From Hyphomicrobiales bacterium (GTDB taxonomy: Bacteria > Pseudomonadota > Alphaproteobacteria > Rhizobiales > Rhizobiaceae): DNA of 64,000 nucleotides. A model generated the notes under the pieces. That model was not told the origin of the DNA and did no database searches. It saw only the letters and a program-made list of their open reading frames with translations. Location of the stretch: contig UBTF01000003.1 in assembly GCA_900468285.1 (NCBI GenBank), positions 62,001 through 126,000 on the forward strand, given 5' to 3'. The position numbers were made by a program, and so were the translations under genes. Position 1 is the first letter of the stretch, and the number at the start of each line of letters is the position of its first letter. This document shows, piece after piece, positions 35,980 to 43,589 of the stretch.

Positions 35980-37591
35980 TCATTTGCTGGAGGTACGTAA
36001 TCTCTCGGTGGACTTTTACACCGCGACGGGCACCGTCCACGCTGTGCGCAACATTTCCTACCATCTGGATCGTGGCGAAACGCTTGCCATTCTGGGTGAG
36101 AGCGGTTCAGGCAAGTCTGTTTCCTCCTCCGCGATCATGAACCTGATCGACATGCCGCCTGGCAAGATTTCATCCGGCGAAATCCTGCTCAACGGCAAGG
36201 ACCTCCTGAAAATGGGTGCGGATGAGCGTCGGGCCGTCAATGGCCGTTTCATCGCCATGATTTTTCAGGACCCGCTCAGCCACTTGAACCCGGTCTATAC
36301 GGTGGGCTGGCAGATGCGCGAAGCGCTGAGAACACACGGTATCGATAACCGCCAAGCGCAGGCCGAAGCCTTGCGTCTGTTCAAGCGGGTCGCCCTGCCA
36401 GAGCCGGAAAAGGCTCTCGACAAATATCCGCACGAATTTTCCGGCGGCCAGCGCCAACGCGTTATGATCGCCATGGCTCTGGCGCTGAAACCCGACCTGC
36501 TGATAGCCGACGAACCAACGACGGCGCTGGACGTGACGGTGCAGGCGGATGTTCTGGCGCTGCTGAAAGAACTCCAGCGCGAAACCGGTATGGGTGTGCT
36601 GATCATCACCCATGATCTCGGCGTCGTCTCAGAAGTTGCCAATCGCGTTGTGGTGATGGAAAAGGGTGTGCTCGTCGAAAGCGGCACCGTCCGGGAGGTC
36701 TACCGCAATCCACAGCACCCCTATACAAAGAAGCTGATCGCCGCTGCGCCCGGCAAGGGCGAACTGCACGAACCAGCGACCGATGGCGAGCCGATCCTGA
36801 AGGTTCGCAACGCGCGCAAATCCTATGGCGGTTTTGAAGCTCTCAAAGGTATTTCCTTTGATCTGAAGGCTGGTGAGACGGTTGCCGTGGTTGGAGAAAG
36901 CGGCTCTGGAAAATCCACACTGGCCCGTATCCTGTTGCGGCTCGATGACCCCGACAGCGGTACAGCGCACTGGAAAGGTCAGGATCTTTTTGCGCTTTCG
37001 CCGGGCGAGTTGTTCAAACTGCGGCGTGATCTGCAAATGGTGTTTCAGGATCCGACACAATCGCTCAATCCGCGCATGACGGTCTATCAGTTGATCTCCG
37101 AGGCCTGGATCATTCATCCGGAAATCCTGCCTAAGGCCAAGTGGCGTGAACGGGCCGCAGAATTGCTGGATCAGGTCGGGCTGTCGCCAGAACATATGGG
37201 CCGTTACCCCCATCAGTTCTCCGGCGGACAGCGCCAGCGTATCGCCATCGCCCGTGCACTGGCACTTGAACCGCAGCTGATCGTCTGCGACGAAGCGGTT
37301 TCGGCACTCGACGTATCGGTACAGGCGCAGGTGGTCAGCCTGCTCGACAAGTTACGCCGCGAGATGGGGATTGCTTTCATCTTTATCGCCCATGACCTGC
37401 CTTTGGTGCGCGATTTCGCGGATTACGTCATGGTCATGCAGAAGGGTGAGGTCGTCGAATTCGGCACGGTCGGGCAAGTCTTCGACAATCCACAGCAACG
37501 TTATACGCAAGCCCTGATCTCTGCCACGCTCGACCCTGACCCGGACGTGCAGGCAGCCAACCGCAATGCCCGCCTCGCCAGCGTTTCCTGA
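35972..37591 (+). CDS. Fused dual ATPase of dipeptide-class ABC transporter (DppD-DppF type)
   Basis: The 539-residue protein contains two complete nucleotide-binding domains. Domain 1 has Walker A GESGSGKS, signature FSGGQRQRV and Walker B DLLIADEPTTALD. Domain 2, after about residue 270, repeats GESGSGKST, FSGGQRQRI and LIVCDEAVSALD. Such fusions replace separate DppD and DppF. It energises the two adjacent permeases in the cytoplasm. The start ATG 35972 overlaps the permease stop, indicating coupling. Confidence 0.93.
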   Translation: MADHLLEVRNLSVDFYTATGTVHAVRNISYHLDRGETLAILGESGSGKSVSSSAIMNLIDMPPGKISSGEILLNGKDLLKMGADERRAVNGRFIAMIFQDPLSHLNPVYTVGWQMREALRTHGIDNRQAQAEALRLFKRVALPEPEKALDKYPHEFSGGQRQRVMIAMALALKPDLLIADEPTTALDVTVQADVLALLKELQRETGMGVLIITHDLGVVSEVANRVVVMEKGVLVESGTVREVYRNPQHPYTKKLIAAAPGKGELHEPATDGEPILKVRNARKSYGGFEALKGISFDLKAGETVAVVGESGSGKSTLARILLRLDDPDSGTAHWKGQDLFALSPGELFKLRRDLQMVFQDPTQSLNPRMTVYQLISEAWIIHPEILPKAKWRERAAELLDQVGLSPEHMGRYPHQFSGGQRQRIAIARALALEPQLIVCDEAVSALDVSVQAQVVSLLDKLRREMGIAFIFIAHDLPLVRDFADYVMVMQKGEVVEFGTVGQVFDNPQQRYTQALISATLDPDPDVQAANRNARLASVS

Positions 37592-37614
37592 TTTGAATGA
37601 CCGGAGTAAAGCCG

Positions 37615-38511
37615 ATGACCAAAAAAGCCTTTGTCGCGATCGTAACCTGTTTCAATGATGACGAAACGATCAACTACGAAGCCACCCGCGCACAGGTTCG
37701 CCGTCAGGTGGTTGCTGGCAACAACATCATGTGCGCTGGCACCAATGGTGACTTCACCGCGCTCACCCATTCTGAAAAAATTCGGCTTCTGGAGGAAGTG
37801 GTTGATGAAGTTGGCGGCAAGGCCGATGTCATCGTCAATGCCGGAATGCCCGCAACTTTCGAGACGCTGCAGCTTGCCAGGGAATTCGACCGCATCGGCG
37901 TCAAGGGCATTGCCGTCATCACACCGTTCTTCATTGCCTGCACGCAGGACGGTCTCGTCCGCCACTTCTCGACTGTGGCAGATGCGGTAAACACGCCTGT
38001 TTATCTCTACGATATTCCTGCGCGCACCCAAAACCACATCGAGCCTGAAACGGCGCGCAAGCTGGCAAGCCATGGCAACATTGCCGGCATCAAGGATTCC
38101 GGCGGCGCACAGGAAACACTGGAAGCCTATCTGCAGGTTTCAAAGGACGTCGAAGGCTTCGAGGTCTATTCCGGTCCCGATCATCTGGTTCTCTGGGCGT
38201 TGCAGAACGGTGCTGCGGGCTGCATCTCCGGCCTTGGCAATGCAATGCCCGATGTTCTCGCAGGCATCGTCAAGGGCTTTAACTCAGGGGACATCGAGGA
38301 AGCTGAACGGCACCAGTCCGTCTATACCGCTTTCCGTACCGACCTTTACGCCCATGGCTTCCCCCCTGCCATGGTCAAACGCGCGCTGTATTTGCAAGAC
38401 GCGTCTGTCGGCGCCAGTCGACAGCCGGCGCTGATGCCTAATGCTGAGCAGGACGCCAAAATTCGCGATATCCTGCAAAAATACAATCTGCTGTCCGGGG
38501 CGGACGCTTAA
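37615..38511 (+). CDS. DapA/NanA-family aldolase (dihydrodipicolinate synthase superfamily)
   Basis: The 298-residue TIM-barrel class I aldolase has the Schiff-base lysine K160 (IAGIKDSGG), the catalytic tyrosine Y132 (VYLYDIPART) and the pyruvate-carboxylate loop CAGTNGDFTALT (40-51). The family includes dihydrodipicolinate synthase, N-acetylneuraminate lyase and 2-keto-3-deoxy sugar-acid aldolases. The transporter context and GTNGD in place of GTTGE point to catabolic aldol cleavage releasing pyruvate. The substrate may be a 2-keto-3-deoxy or nonulosonic acid. ATG 37615 has GGAG 8 bp upstream; the frame also starts at 37597. Confidence 0.87.
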   Translation: MTKKAFVAIVTCFNDDETINYEATRAQVRRQVVAGNNIMCAGTNGDFTALTHSEKIRLLEEVVDEVGGKADVIVNAGMPATFETLQLAREFDRIGVKGIAVITPFFIACTQDGLVRHFSTVADAVNTPVYLYDIPARTQNHIEPETARKLASHGNIAGIKDSGGAQETLEAYLQVSKDVEGFEVYSGPDHLVLWALQNGAAGCISGLGNAMPDVLAGIVKGFNSGDIEEAERHQSVYTAFRTDLYAHGFPPAMVKRALYLQDASVGASRQPALMPNAEQDAKIRDILQKYNLLSGADA

Positions 38512-38512
38512 A

Positions 38513-38570
38513 ATATCGCAGACAGCGATATGGCAGGCCGAAAAAGCGGCGCGTCGTCACGATGCGCCGC
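38513..38570 (+). terminator. Paired hairpins after the aldolase gene
   Basis: Two hairpins follow the stop codon. The first is ATATCGC (38513-38519) with GCGATAT (38525-38531). The second is GCGGCGCGTCG (38546-38556) with CGATGCGCCGC (38560-38570), an 11-bp stem with one weak pair. No U-run follows, so they are terminator-like or RNA-protecting structures closing the transporter operon. Confidence 0.5.
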
Positions 38571-38653
38571 AATCTCCAGGTCAACTATGACCTTTTGCTG
38601 TACCGCTCATTTACGGAAAGCGTTGCGGCCCGGCGCAGACAGGCCGCTTCCCC

Positions 38654-39799
38654 TTATCCAGCTGTATTTGGCACAAGGCTTTCATCGTTCAAATTCAATT
38701 CCCCGGTGTCGATGAAAGTTTCCAGCATGTCACGGTAGGGGGTGATGTCGATGTTGTTCCTCGCCAGCCAATCGGCGTTATAATAGGTGGCGGCATAACG
38801 GTCGCCGCTATCGCAGATGAGCGATACGAGCGAGCCCTGCTTGCCTTCTTTCATCATGGCCGAGGCAATCCAGCAAAGCCCGAAGAAATTCGTCCCTGTC
38901 GAACCGCCGACCTTTCTGAACAGGCGGTCAGACAACACGTGCATGGCGGCGATGGATGCGGCGTCCGGGATCTTGATCATGTGATCAATGACACCGGGAA
39001 TGAAGGATGGCTCGACTCTGGGGCGACCAACCCCCTCTATGCGGGAGGGTGTGGCGCAGGTGACATTGCGATCCCCTGAGACATAGGACGTATAGAAAGC
39101 GGAGTGCTCGACATCGACCACACAGAGGCGGGTCTTCAGGTTGCGGTAGCGAATATACCGGCCGATCGTTGCCGATGTGCCGCCGGTGCCCGCATTCATC
39201 ACCACCCATTCGGGCTCGGGATGCTCCTCGCTTTTCATCTGTTCAAAGATGGAATCAGCAATATTGTTGTTTCCGCGCCAGTCCGTTGCCCGTTCCGCAT
39301 AGGTAAACTGGTCCAGATAGTAGCCTCCGGCATCAGAGGCCAGTTTTTCCGCAGCAAGATAGACTTCCGACGGGCGGTCGACAAAATGGCATTTTCCACC
39401 GAACCGCTCGATGGCCTCGACCTTCTGCGGGCTGGTGGAATGCGGCATCACTGCTATGAATGGCAAATCGAGAAGATGAGCGAAATAGGCCTCGCTGACA
39501 GCTGTCGAGCCTGAAGATGCCTCTACAAGCGTGGTTCCCTGCGCAATTTTGCCGTTGCAGATGCCGTAGAGAAAGAGAGAGCGTGCCAGACGGTGCTTCA
39601 GGCTGCCGGTGGGATGGGTCGATTCATCCTTGAGATAGATCGAGATACCGCGCAGCCCCTTGAAAACGGGTTTGACGAGATGCGTATCGGCAGAGCGCCG
39701 CCCGTCACCCTGAAGGATGCCGATGGCACGCCGTGCCCAATCACGATTTTCACAGGCGGGCAGGGCGGTAACGGGCGGCATAGGCAGGCATTCTTGCAT
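38654..39799 (-). CDS. PLP-dependent cysteine synthase-family enzyme, Cds1-like cysteine desulfhydrase
   Basis: The 381-residue fold-type II PLP protein has the lysine K68 in [13 protein letters not shown] and the asparagine loop [16 protein letters not shown]. It also has a glycine-rich phosphate loop, [12 protein letters not shown]. The extended C-terminus, including [12 protein letters not shown] and [16 protein letters not shown], matches the Cds1 type, which releases sulfide, ammonia and pyruvate from cysteine, rather than CysK. It has its own upstream region with a TTGTCAAAGTTTGG element (39923-39936). A role in the neighbouring acid-sugar pathway is not obvious. Confidence 0.82.
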   Translation of the reverse strand: MQECLPMPPVTALPACENRDWARRAIGILQGDGRRSADTHLVKPVFKGLRGISIYLKDESTHPTGSLKHRLARSLFLYGICNGKIAQGTTLVEASSGSTAVSEAYFAHLLDLPFIAVMPHSTSPQKVEAIERFGGKCHFVDRPSEVYLAAEKLASDAGGYYLDQFTYAERATDWRGNNNIADSIFEQMKSEEHPEPEWVVMNAGTGGTSATIGRYIRYRNLKTRLCVVDVEHSAFYTSYVSGDRNVTCATPSRIEGVGRPRVEPSFIPGVIDHMIKIPDAASIAAMHVLSDRLFRKVGGSTGTNFFGLCWIASAMMKEGKQGSLVSLICDSGDRYAATYYNADWLARNNIDITPYRDMLETFIDTGELNLNDESLVPNTAG

Positions 39800-39921
39800 C
39801 AGGCGTCACTCCGCTTAAGGGAAATCGAGCGCTCTGGCCCATAAACAGGACATTCAATAACCGCGGTCGTCACGATGATTTATCTCTCCGAGATGGCAAT
39901 TTTAGAAATAATTTCTATTAT

Positions 39922-39986
39922 ATTGTCAAAGTTTGGAAAGTCTATCCCGTCAGCCGCTTCCGCTGCTAATTTTGTCAGTTTGCAAG
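39922..39986. promoter_or_regulatory. TTGTCA-type elements upstream of the Cds1-like gene
   Basis: ATTGTCAAAGTTTGG (39922-39936) and TTTGTCAGTTTGCAAG (39971-39986) lie in the AT-rich region upstream of the minus-strand gene at 39799. They repeat words found in the 32.1 kb control region (TTGTCAGTTGCAA). Confidence 0.4.
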
Positions 39987-40009
39987 CCCCCATACGTGCG
40001 CGGGGGCTT
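39984..40009 (-). terminator. Terminator-like hairpin after the DenD-like gene
   Basis: AAGCCCCC and GGGGGCTT form a perfect 8-bp stem with a 10-nt loop, 44 bp past the stop of the minus-strand DenD-like gene. A U-run is lacking. Confidence 0.5.
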
Positions 40010-40053
40010 CGCTCTATTGGGCAAGAGTCATGCTCTTGCTGGCCTGCGCCGAT

Positions 40054-41043
40054 CTAGTTCGGCAGTTTTCCGCCAAGTTCATCCTCGATATGGACCTTGA
40101 TGATCTCGTCAAAGGATGTCTCCGACCTGAAACCGAGTGATTTCGCCCGTGTTGCGTCGAAACCCGGCGCCCAGCCCGCGACCATTTTCATGATTGCTTC
40201 ATCCGGCTTTCGCTCGATCAGCGCGACAGCGCTGTCGCCAGCAACTCTTCGCAGCGCTTCGATCTGCTCGCCAACGGTTGCGCTTAGTCCCGGCATTGAA
40301 AGCGCCCGGCGCGGGCCGACCTTTTCAAGCTCGATGGTTGCCCCATGGATCAAAAACCCGACCGCTGATCTTGGAGATGTGTGCCAGTGGCGAATGTCTT
40401 CCGGGACTGGCAGGATAGCAGGTTTGCCGACAAGTGGTTCTCGCAGGATGTTGGAGAAGAAGCCGGACGCTGCCTTGTTCGGCGTTCCGGGGCGGATGCA
40501 GATTGTCGGCAGGCGGATGGCGATGCCATCGAGAAAGTTGCGTCGGCTGTAATCTGACAGAAGCAACTCGCAAATTGCCTTTTGCGTGCCGTAACTGGTG
40601 AGCGGCGTGGTGTGGTAGTCGTCGGCAATGGGGTAGGGCAGGGGCGCGCCAAACACAGCAATCGATGACGTGAACACAAGGCGCGGCTTGTAACCGTCCA
40701 CGCCATTGGCGAGCCTGATGGCATCGAGGAGATAGCGCGTGCCGTCGAGGTTGATCCTGTAACCCTTTTCAAAGTCCAGTTCTGCTTCGCCGGATACAAT
40801 TGCGGCGAGATGGAAGATGATATCGGGTCGCATTTCGACCAGTTTTTCAGCTTCCCCCGGCGCAGACAGATCGCTTTCCATGCAAGTGACAGTGCCGCTG
40901 AAGCCGGGCGGTTTCGCAGGCATGATGACGTCTACCAGCGTCATGGCATCAATCGATTTGCCCCCCAGATGGCCATCGCTGGAAAGCCTGTCTGCCAATT
41001 TGCGACCGACCATTCCAGCCGCGCCAATGATCGATATATGCAT
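40054..41043 (-). CDS. NAD-dependent epimerase/dehydratase family protein, D-erythronate dehydrogenase-like
   Basis: The 329-residue extended short-chain dehydrogenase has the nucleotide motif IGAAGMVGRKLAD, the serine in VFTSSIAVFG and the YxxxK pair in TSYGTQKAICE. The length, PYPIADDYHTTPLTSYG and IRLPTICIRPGTPNKAAS resemble DenD, which oxidises D-erythronate at C3. The DUF1537 kinase 13 kb away and the TRAP/FAH genes next to it fit a tetronate pathway. OtnI and OtnC homologues, needed for the standard DenD route, are not in the window. Other sugar substrates remain possible. Confidence 0.8.
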   Translation of the reverse strand: MHISIIGAAGMVGRKLADRLSSDGHLGGKSIDAMTLVDVIMPAKPPGFSGTVTCMESDLSAPGEAEKLVEMRPDIIFHLAAIVSGEAELDFEKGYRINLDGTRYLLDAIRLANGVDGYKPRLVFTSSIAVFGAPLPYPIADDYHTTPLTSYGTQKAICELLLSDYSRRNFLDGIAIRLPTICIRPGTPNKAASGFFSNILREPLVGKPAILPVPEDIRHWHTSPRSAVGFLIHGATIELEKVGPRRALSMPGLSATVGEQIEALRRVAGDSAVALIERKPDEAIMKMVAGWAPGFDATRAKSLGFRSETSFDEIIKVHIEDELGGKLPN

Positions 41044-41114
41044 GTTCTCTCCTCCGCTTGTTCACCGGGATCGTCAGTCGCCCGGACATTCTGGCGAACT
41101 GAAAAATCCGATTG

Positions 41115-41135
41115 TAAGGTTGTCTGATAACCTTA
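41115..41135. promoter_or_regulatory. Operator-like palindrome between DenD-like and FAD dehydrogenase genes
   Basis: TAAGGTT-GTCTGAT-AACCTTA is a perfect inverted repeat with 7-bp arms and a 7-bp centre, in the divergent gap. Its core TTGTCTGATAA is close to the FCD-GntR pattern TNGTNNNACNA. The GntR gene at 42704 is the natural candidate to bind it. Confidence 0.6.
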
Positions 41136-41224
41136 TATTGTCGAGTTGAAAAGGGATATGCCGCGCGCCTGTGGACCAGTTAGCGCGCTATGCCTCTCCG
41201 ACGAGGCGCAGAGAAGAGGGAAAA

Positions 41225-42670
41225 ATGGATATAAACACCGATCGCATCGTGGGAGATCTGCAGCGTGTCTTGTTAACCGCTCTCGGTGGCGACGTCGTTT
41301 TGACCGACCAGGGCGAGATATCTCGCTATTGCAGAGACTGGCACGGGGATGTGACGAGTGGTGCCGTGGCTGTTTTACGCCCCCGCTCGACCGAAGCGGT
41401 GAGCGCGGCTGTTCGTGTGTGCAGTCAACTCGACATCGCCATCGTGCCGCAAGGTGGCAATACGGGACTTGTATTGGGAGGCATTCCAGATCAGCCGGAA
41501 AACCAGGTGGTTCTCAGCCTGGAACGCATGACAAGCCTGCGAAAGATCGATGCGGATGATTTCTCTGCTGTCGTGGAGGCGGGCTGTATTCTGTCTGAAC
41601 TGAAGGATCGCGTTGCGGAACAGGGCATGTTCTTCCCCTTGGCGCTTGGTGCACAGGGGTCATGCCGCATTGGTGGCAATGTTTCTACCAATGCAGGAGG
41701 TATCAACGTATTGCGCTATGGCATGACGCGCGAGCTGGTGCTTGGAGTGGAAGTCGTCCTGCCTGATGGCACCATCTATGATGGCCTTTCCACCTTGCGG
41801 AAGGATAATCGCGGCATCGATCTCAAGCAATTGTTCATCGGGGCCGAGGGTACGCTCGGCATCATCACCGCTGTCTCACTGAAGCTGATGCCGCATCCTG
41901 ACCAGATTTCCACCGCCCTTCTGGGGGTGAATTCTCTTGACGATGTCATTGCATTGTACCGCCGTGCCCGGCGTGATTGTTGCGATCTTATGTCGGCATT
42001 CGAGTTCATGCCACCGCTTGCCTTCACCCTAGCAAGGGAAGCCATGCCGGATCTGCCCCTGCCGCTTTCGACCGACTATCCTGCCTATGTTCTCATGGAA
42101 ATTTCGGGCTCTGGTCTGGTTGATGTCGCCGATTTGATGGAGCGATTTCTGGAAAACGTCATGACGGACGGACTTGTGCTGGATGGGGTCATCGCCGCCT
42201 CCCAGGCGCAAGCCCGCAATCTTTGGCTGGTGCGCGAAGGCATGAATGAAGGGCAAGCAAAGCGCGGTGCGCATATGCGCACTGACATCTCCGTGCCGCT
42301 TTCACGTCTTGCCGATTTCGTACGCGACGCCGAAGCGGCGGTCACGCGCGCCTTGCCGGACTGCGTCAGCGTATCCTATGGCCATGTCGGGGATGGTAAC
42401 GTTCATCTCAACGTCTTGCCTCCCACCGGCCTTGCAAAGGTTGAAAGAGATGAAGCGATCTACATGGCAAAGGTCGTGGTGAATGAGGTCGTCGATATCT
42501 ACAAGGGCAGTATCAGTGCCGAACACGGTATCGGCCGGCTGAAGAGATCCGACTTCGAGGAGAGATTGGCTGCGCCGCAACGCACCTTGCTGACGGCCGT
42601 GAAAAACGCGATTGATCCGGCTGGCATCATGAACCCCGGCTGCCAATTGAAATTCGAAGGCTTATCGTAG
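41225..42670 (+). CDS. FAD-binding 2-hydroxy-acid dehydrogenase (GlcD/D-lactate dehydrogenase family)
   Basis: The 481-residue flavoprotein has the PCMH-type FAD domain (IVPQGGNTGLVLGG, GSCRIGGNVSTNAGGINVLRYG) and the C-terminal substrate domain with metal-linked histidines in GHVGDGNVHLNV and AEHGIGRLKR. Members oxidise D-lactate, glycolate, D-2-hydroxyglutarate or sugar-derived 2-hydroxy acids to 2-keto acids. ATG 41225 is preceded by a purine-rich GAAGAGGG. It is 33 bp upstream of the second FCD GntR gene and divergent from the DenD-like gene. Confidence 0.9.
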   Translation: MDINTDRIVGDLQRVLLTALGGDVVLTDQGEISRYCRDWHGDVTSGAVAVLRPRSTEAVSAAVRVCSQLDIAIVPQGGNTGLVLGGIPDQPENQVVLSLERMTSLRKIDADDFSAVVEAGCILSELKDRVAEQGMFFPLALGAQGSCRIGGNVSTNAGGINVLRYGMTRELVLGVEVVLPDGTIYDGLSTLRKDNRGIDLKQLFIGAEGTLGIITAVSLKLMPHPDQISTALLGVNSLDDVIALYRRARRDCCDLMSAFEFMPPLAFTLAREAMPDLPLPLSTDYPAYVLMEISGSGLVDVADLMERFLENVMTDGLVLDGVIAASQAQARNLWLVREGMNEGQAKRGAHMRTDISVPLSRLADFVRDAEAAVTRALPDCVSVSYGHVGDGNVHLNVLPPTGLAKVERDEAIYMAKVVVNEVVDIYKGSISAEHGIGRLKRSDFEERLAAPQRTLLTAVKNAIDPAGIMNPGCQLKFEGLS

Positions 42671-42703
42671 AATAGTCTTGCGACACCAAAGGCGGACACA
42701 TGC

Positions 42704-43420
42704 ATGGCAGCGGACTTTAGCCAGATCAGACGTAACGAGCATCTACCGGCACGTATAGCCGGTCACATTGGCAAGGAAATCGCCGAGGGCCGCATCCTGC
42801 CGGGTGAAAAGCTGCCGACGGAGCATATTCTGGCAAAGACTTTCGGCGTCAGCCGGTCCGTCGTGCGGGAGGCAATCGCAGAGTTGCGCAATGAAGGTCT
42901 GGTGGAAACGCGCCAAGGCATCGGTGCCTTCGTTTTGGAAGGGACGGGACGCGGTTCCATCCGTATCGAGCAAACCGACCTTTATGACCGGGAAAGCTTT
43001 CGCAGCCTGTTCCAGCTTCGGATGCCGCTTGAAATTGAAGCGGCGGGTCTTGCCGCCGTGCACCACGATGCGGAGGATCTGCGGAAGCTGGACGAAGCGC
43101 TTGCGCAAATGACGGGTGCGGAAAAATGGACTGATCAGGGCATTACCGCCGATCTCATGTTCCATCGTGCCTTGGCGGCCGCCACACATAATGAGTATTT
43201 TCCTTTGTTCGTCGGCTTTATCGCGGAAAGAATCAGTCTGGCAATCAATGCCGCGCGGGCATCGGCGGTGTTGGAGGAAATTGTCGAGACGACGATTGCC
43301 GAACATGTCGCCATTCGCGATGCCGTCGTGACGCGCGATCCGTTGAAGGCTCGTGCAGCAATGCGGCATCACGTCGAAGGGGCGGCCTCGCGTCTCGCGC
43401 TGACCCTTGAGATCTATTAG
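42704..43420 (+). CDS. GntR-family (FCD) transcriptional regulator
   Basis: The 238-residue protein has the winged helix LPTEHILAKTFGVSRSVVREAIAELRNEGLVETRQGIGAFV and an FCD domain with ADLMFHRALAAATHN. It lies between the FAD dehydrogenase and the FAH/TRAP operon. Strong palindromes flank it at 41115-41135 and 43514-43538, both with TTGTC half-sites, and it probably represses transcription from both. The effector is likely the TRAP substrate or a keto-acid derived from it. Confidence 0.9.
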   Translation: MAADFSQIRRNEHLPARIAGHIGKEIAEGRILPGEKLPTEHILAKTFGVSRSVVREAIAELRNEGLVETRQGIGAFVLEGTGRGSIRIEQTDLYDRESFRSLFQLRMPLEIEAAGLAAVHHDAEDLRKLDEALAQMTGAEKWTDQGITADLMFHRALAAATHNEYFPLFVGFIAERISLAINAARASAVLEEIVETTIAEHVAIRDAVVTRDPLKARAAMRHHVEGAASRLALTLEIY

Positions 43421-43513
43421 ACGACGCTGGACCGGTTCCTGTAGAAACTTCAAATTTACCGCGTCAGGAGTGCTGGACATGCGGAATAAGTCATACTAGA
43501 AGTTTCGTGAGGA

Positions 43514-43538
43514 CAATTGTCAGACATCCTGACAATTG
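43514..43538. promoter_or_regulatory. Strong palindromic operator upstream of the FAH/TRAP operon
   Basis: CAATTGTCAG-ACATC-CTGACAATTG is a perfect 10-bp inverted repeat with a 5-bp centre, 51 bp before the probable TTG start of the FAH-family gene. Each arm carries the TTGTCAG word seen in other control regions of the district. It is a likely binding site for the GntR protein encoded directly upstream. Confidence 0.75.
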
Positions 43539-43589
43539 GGCAAGCGGCGCTGGAGGGCGCGCTTGCGAGCATATTTGGAGGGTCATCTT

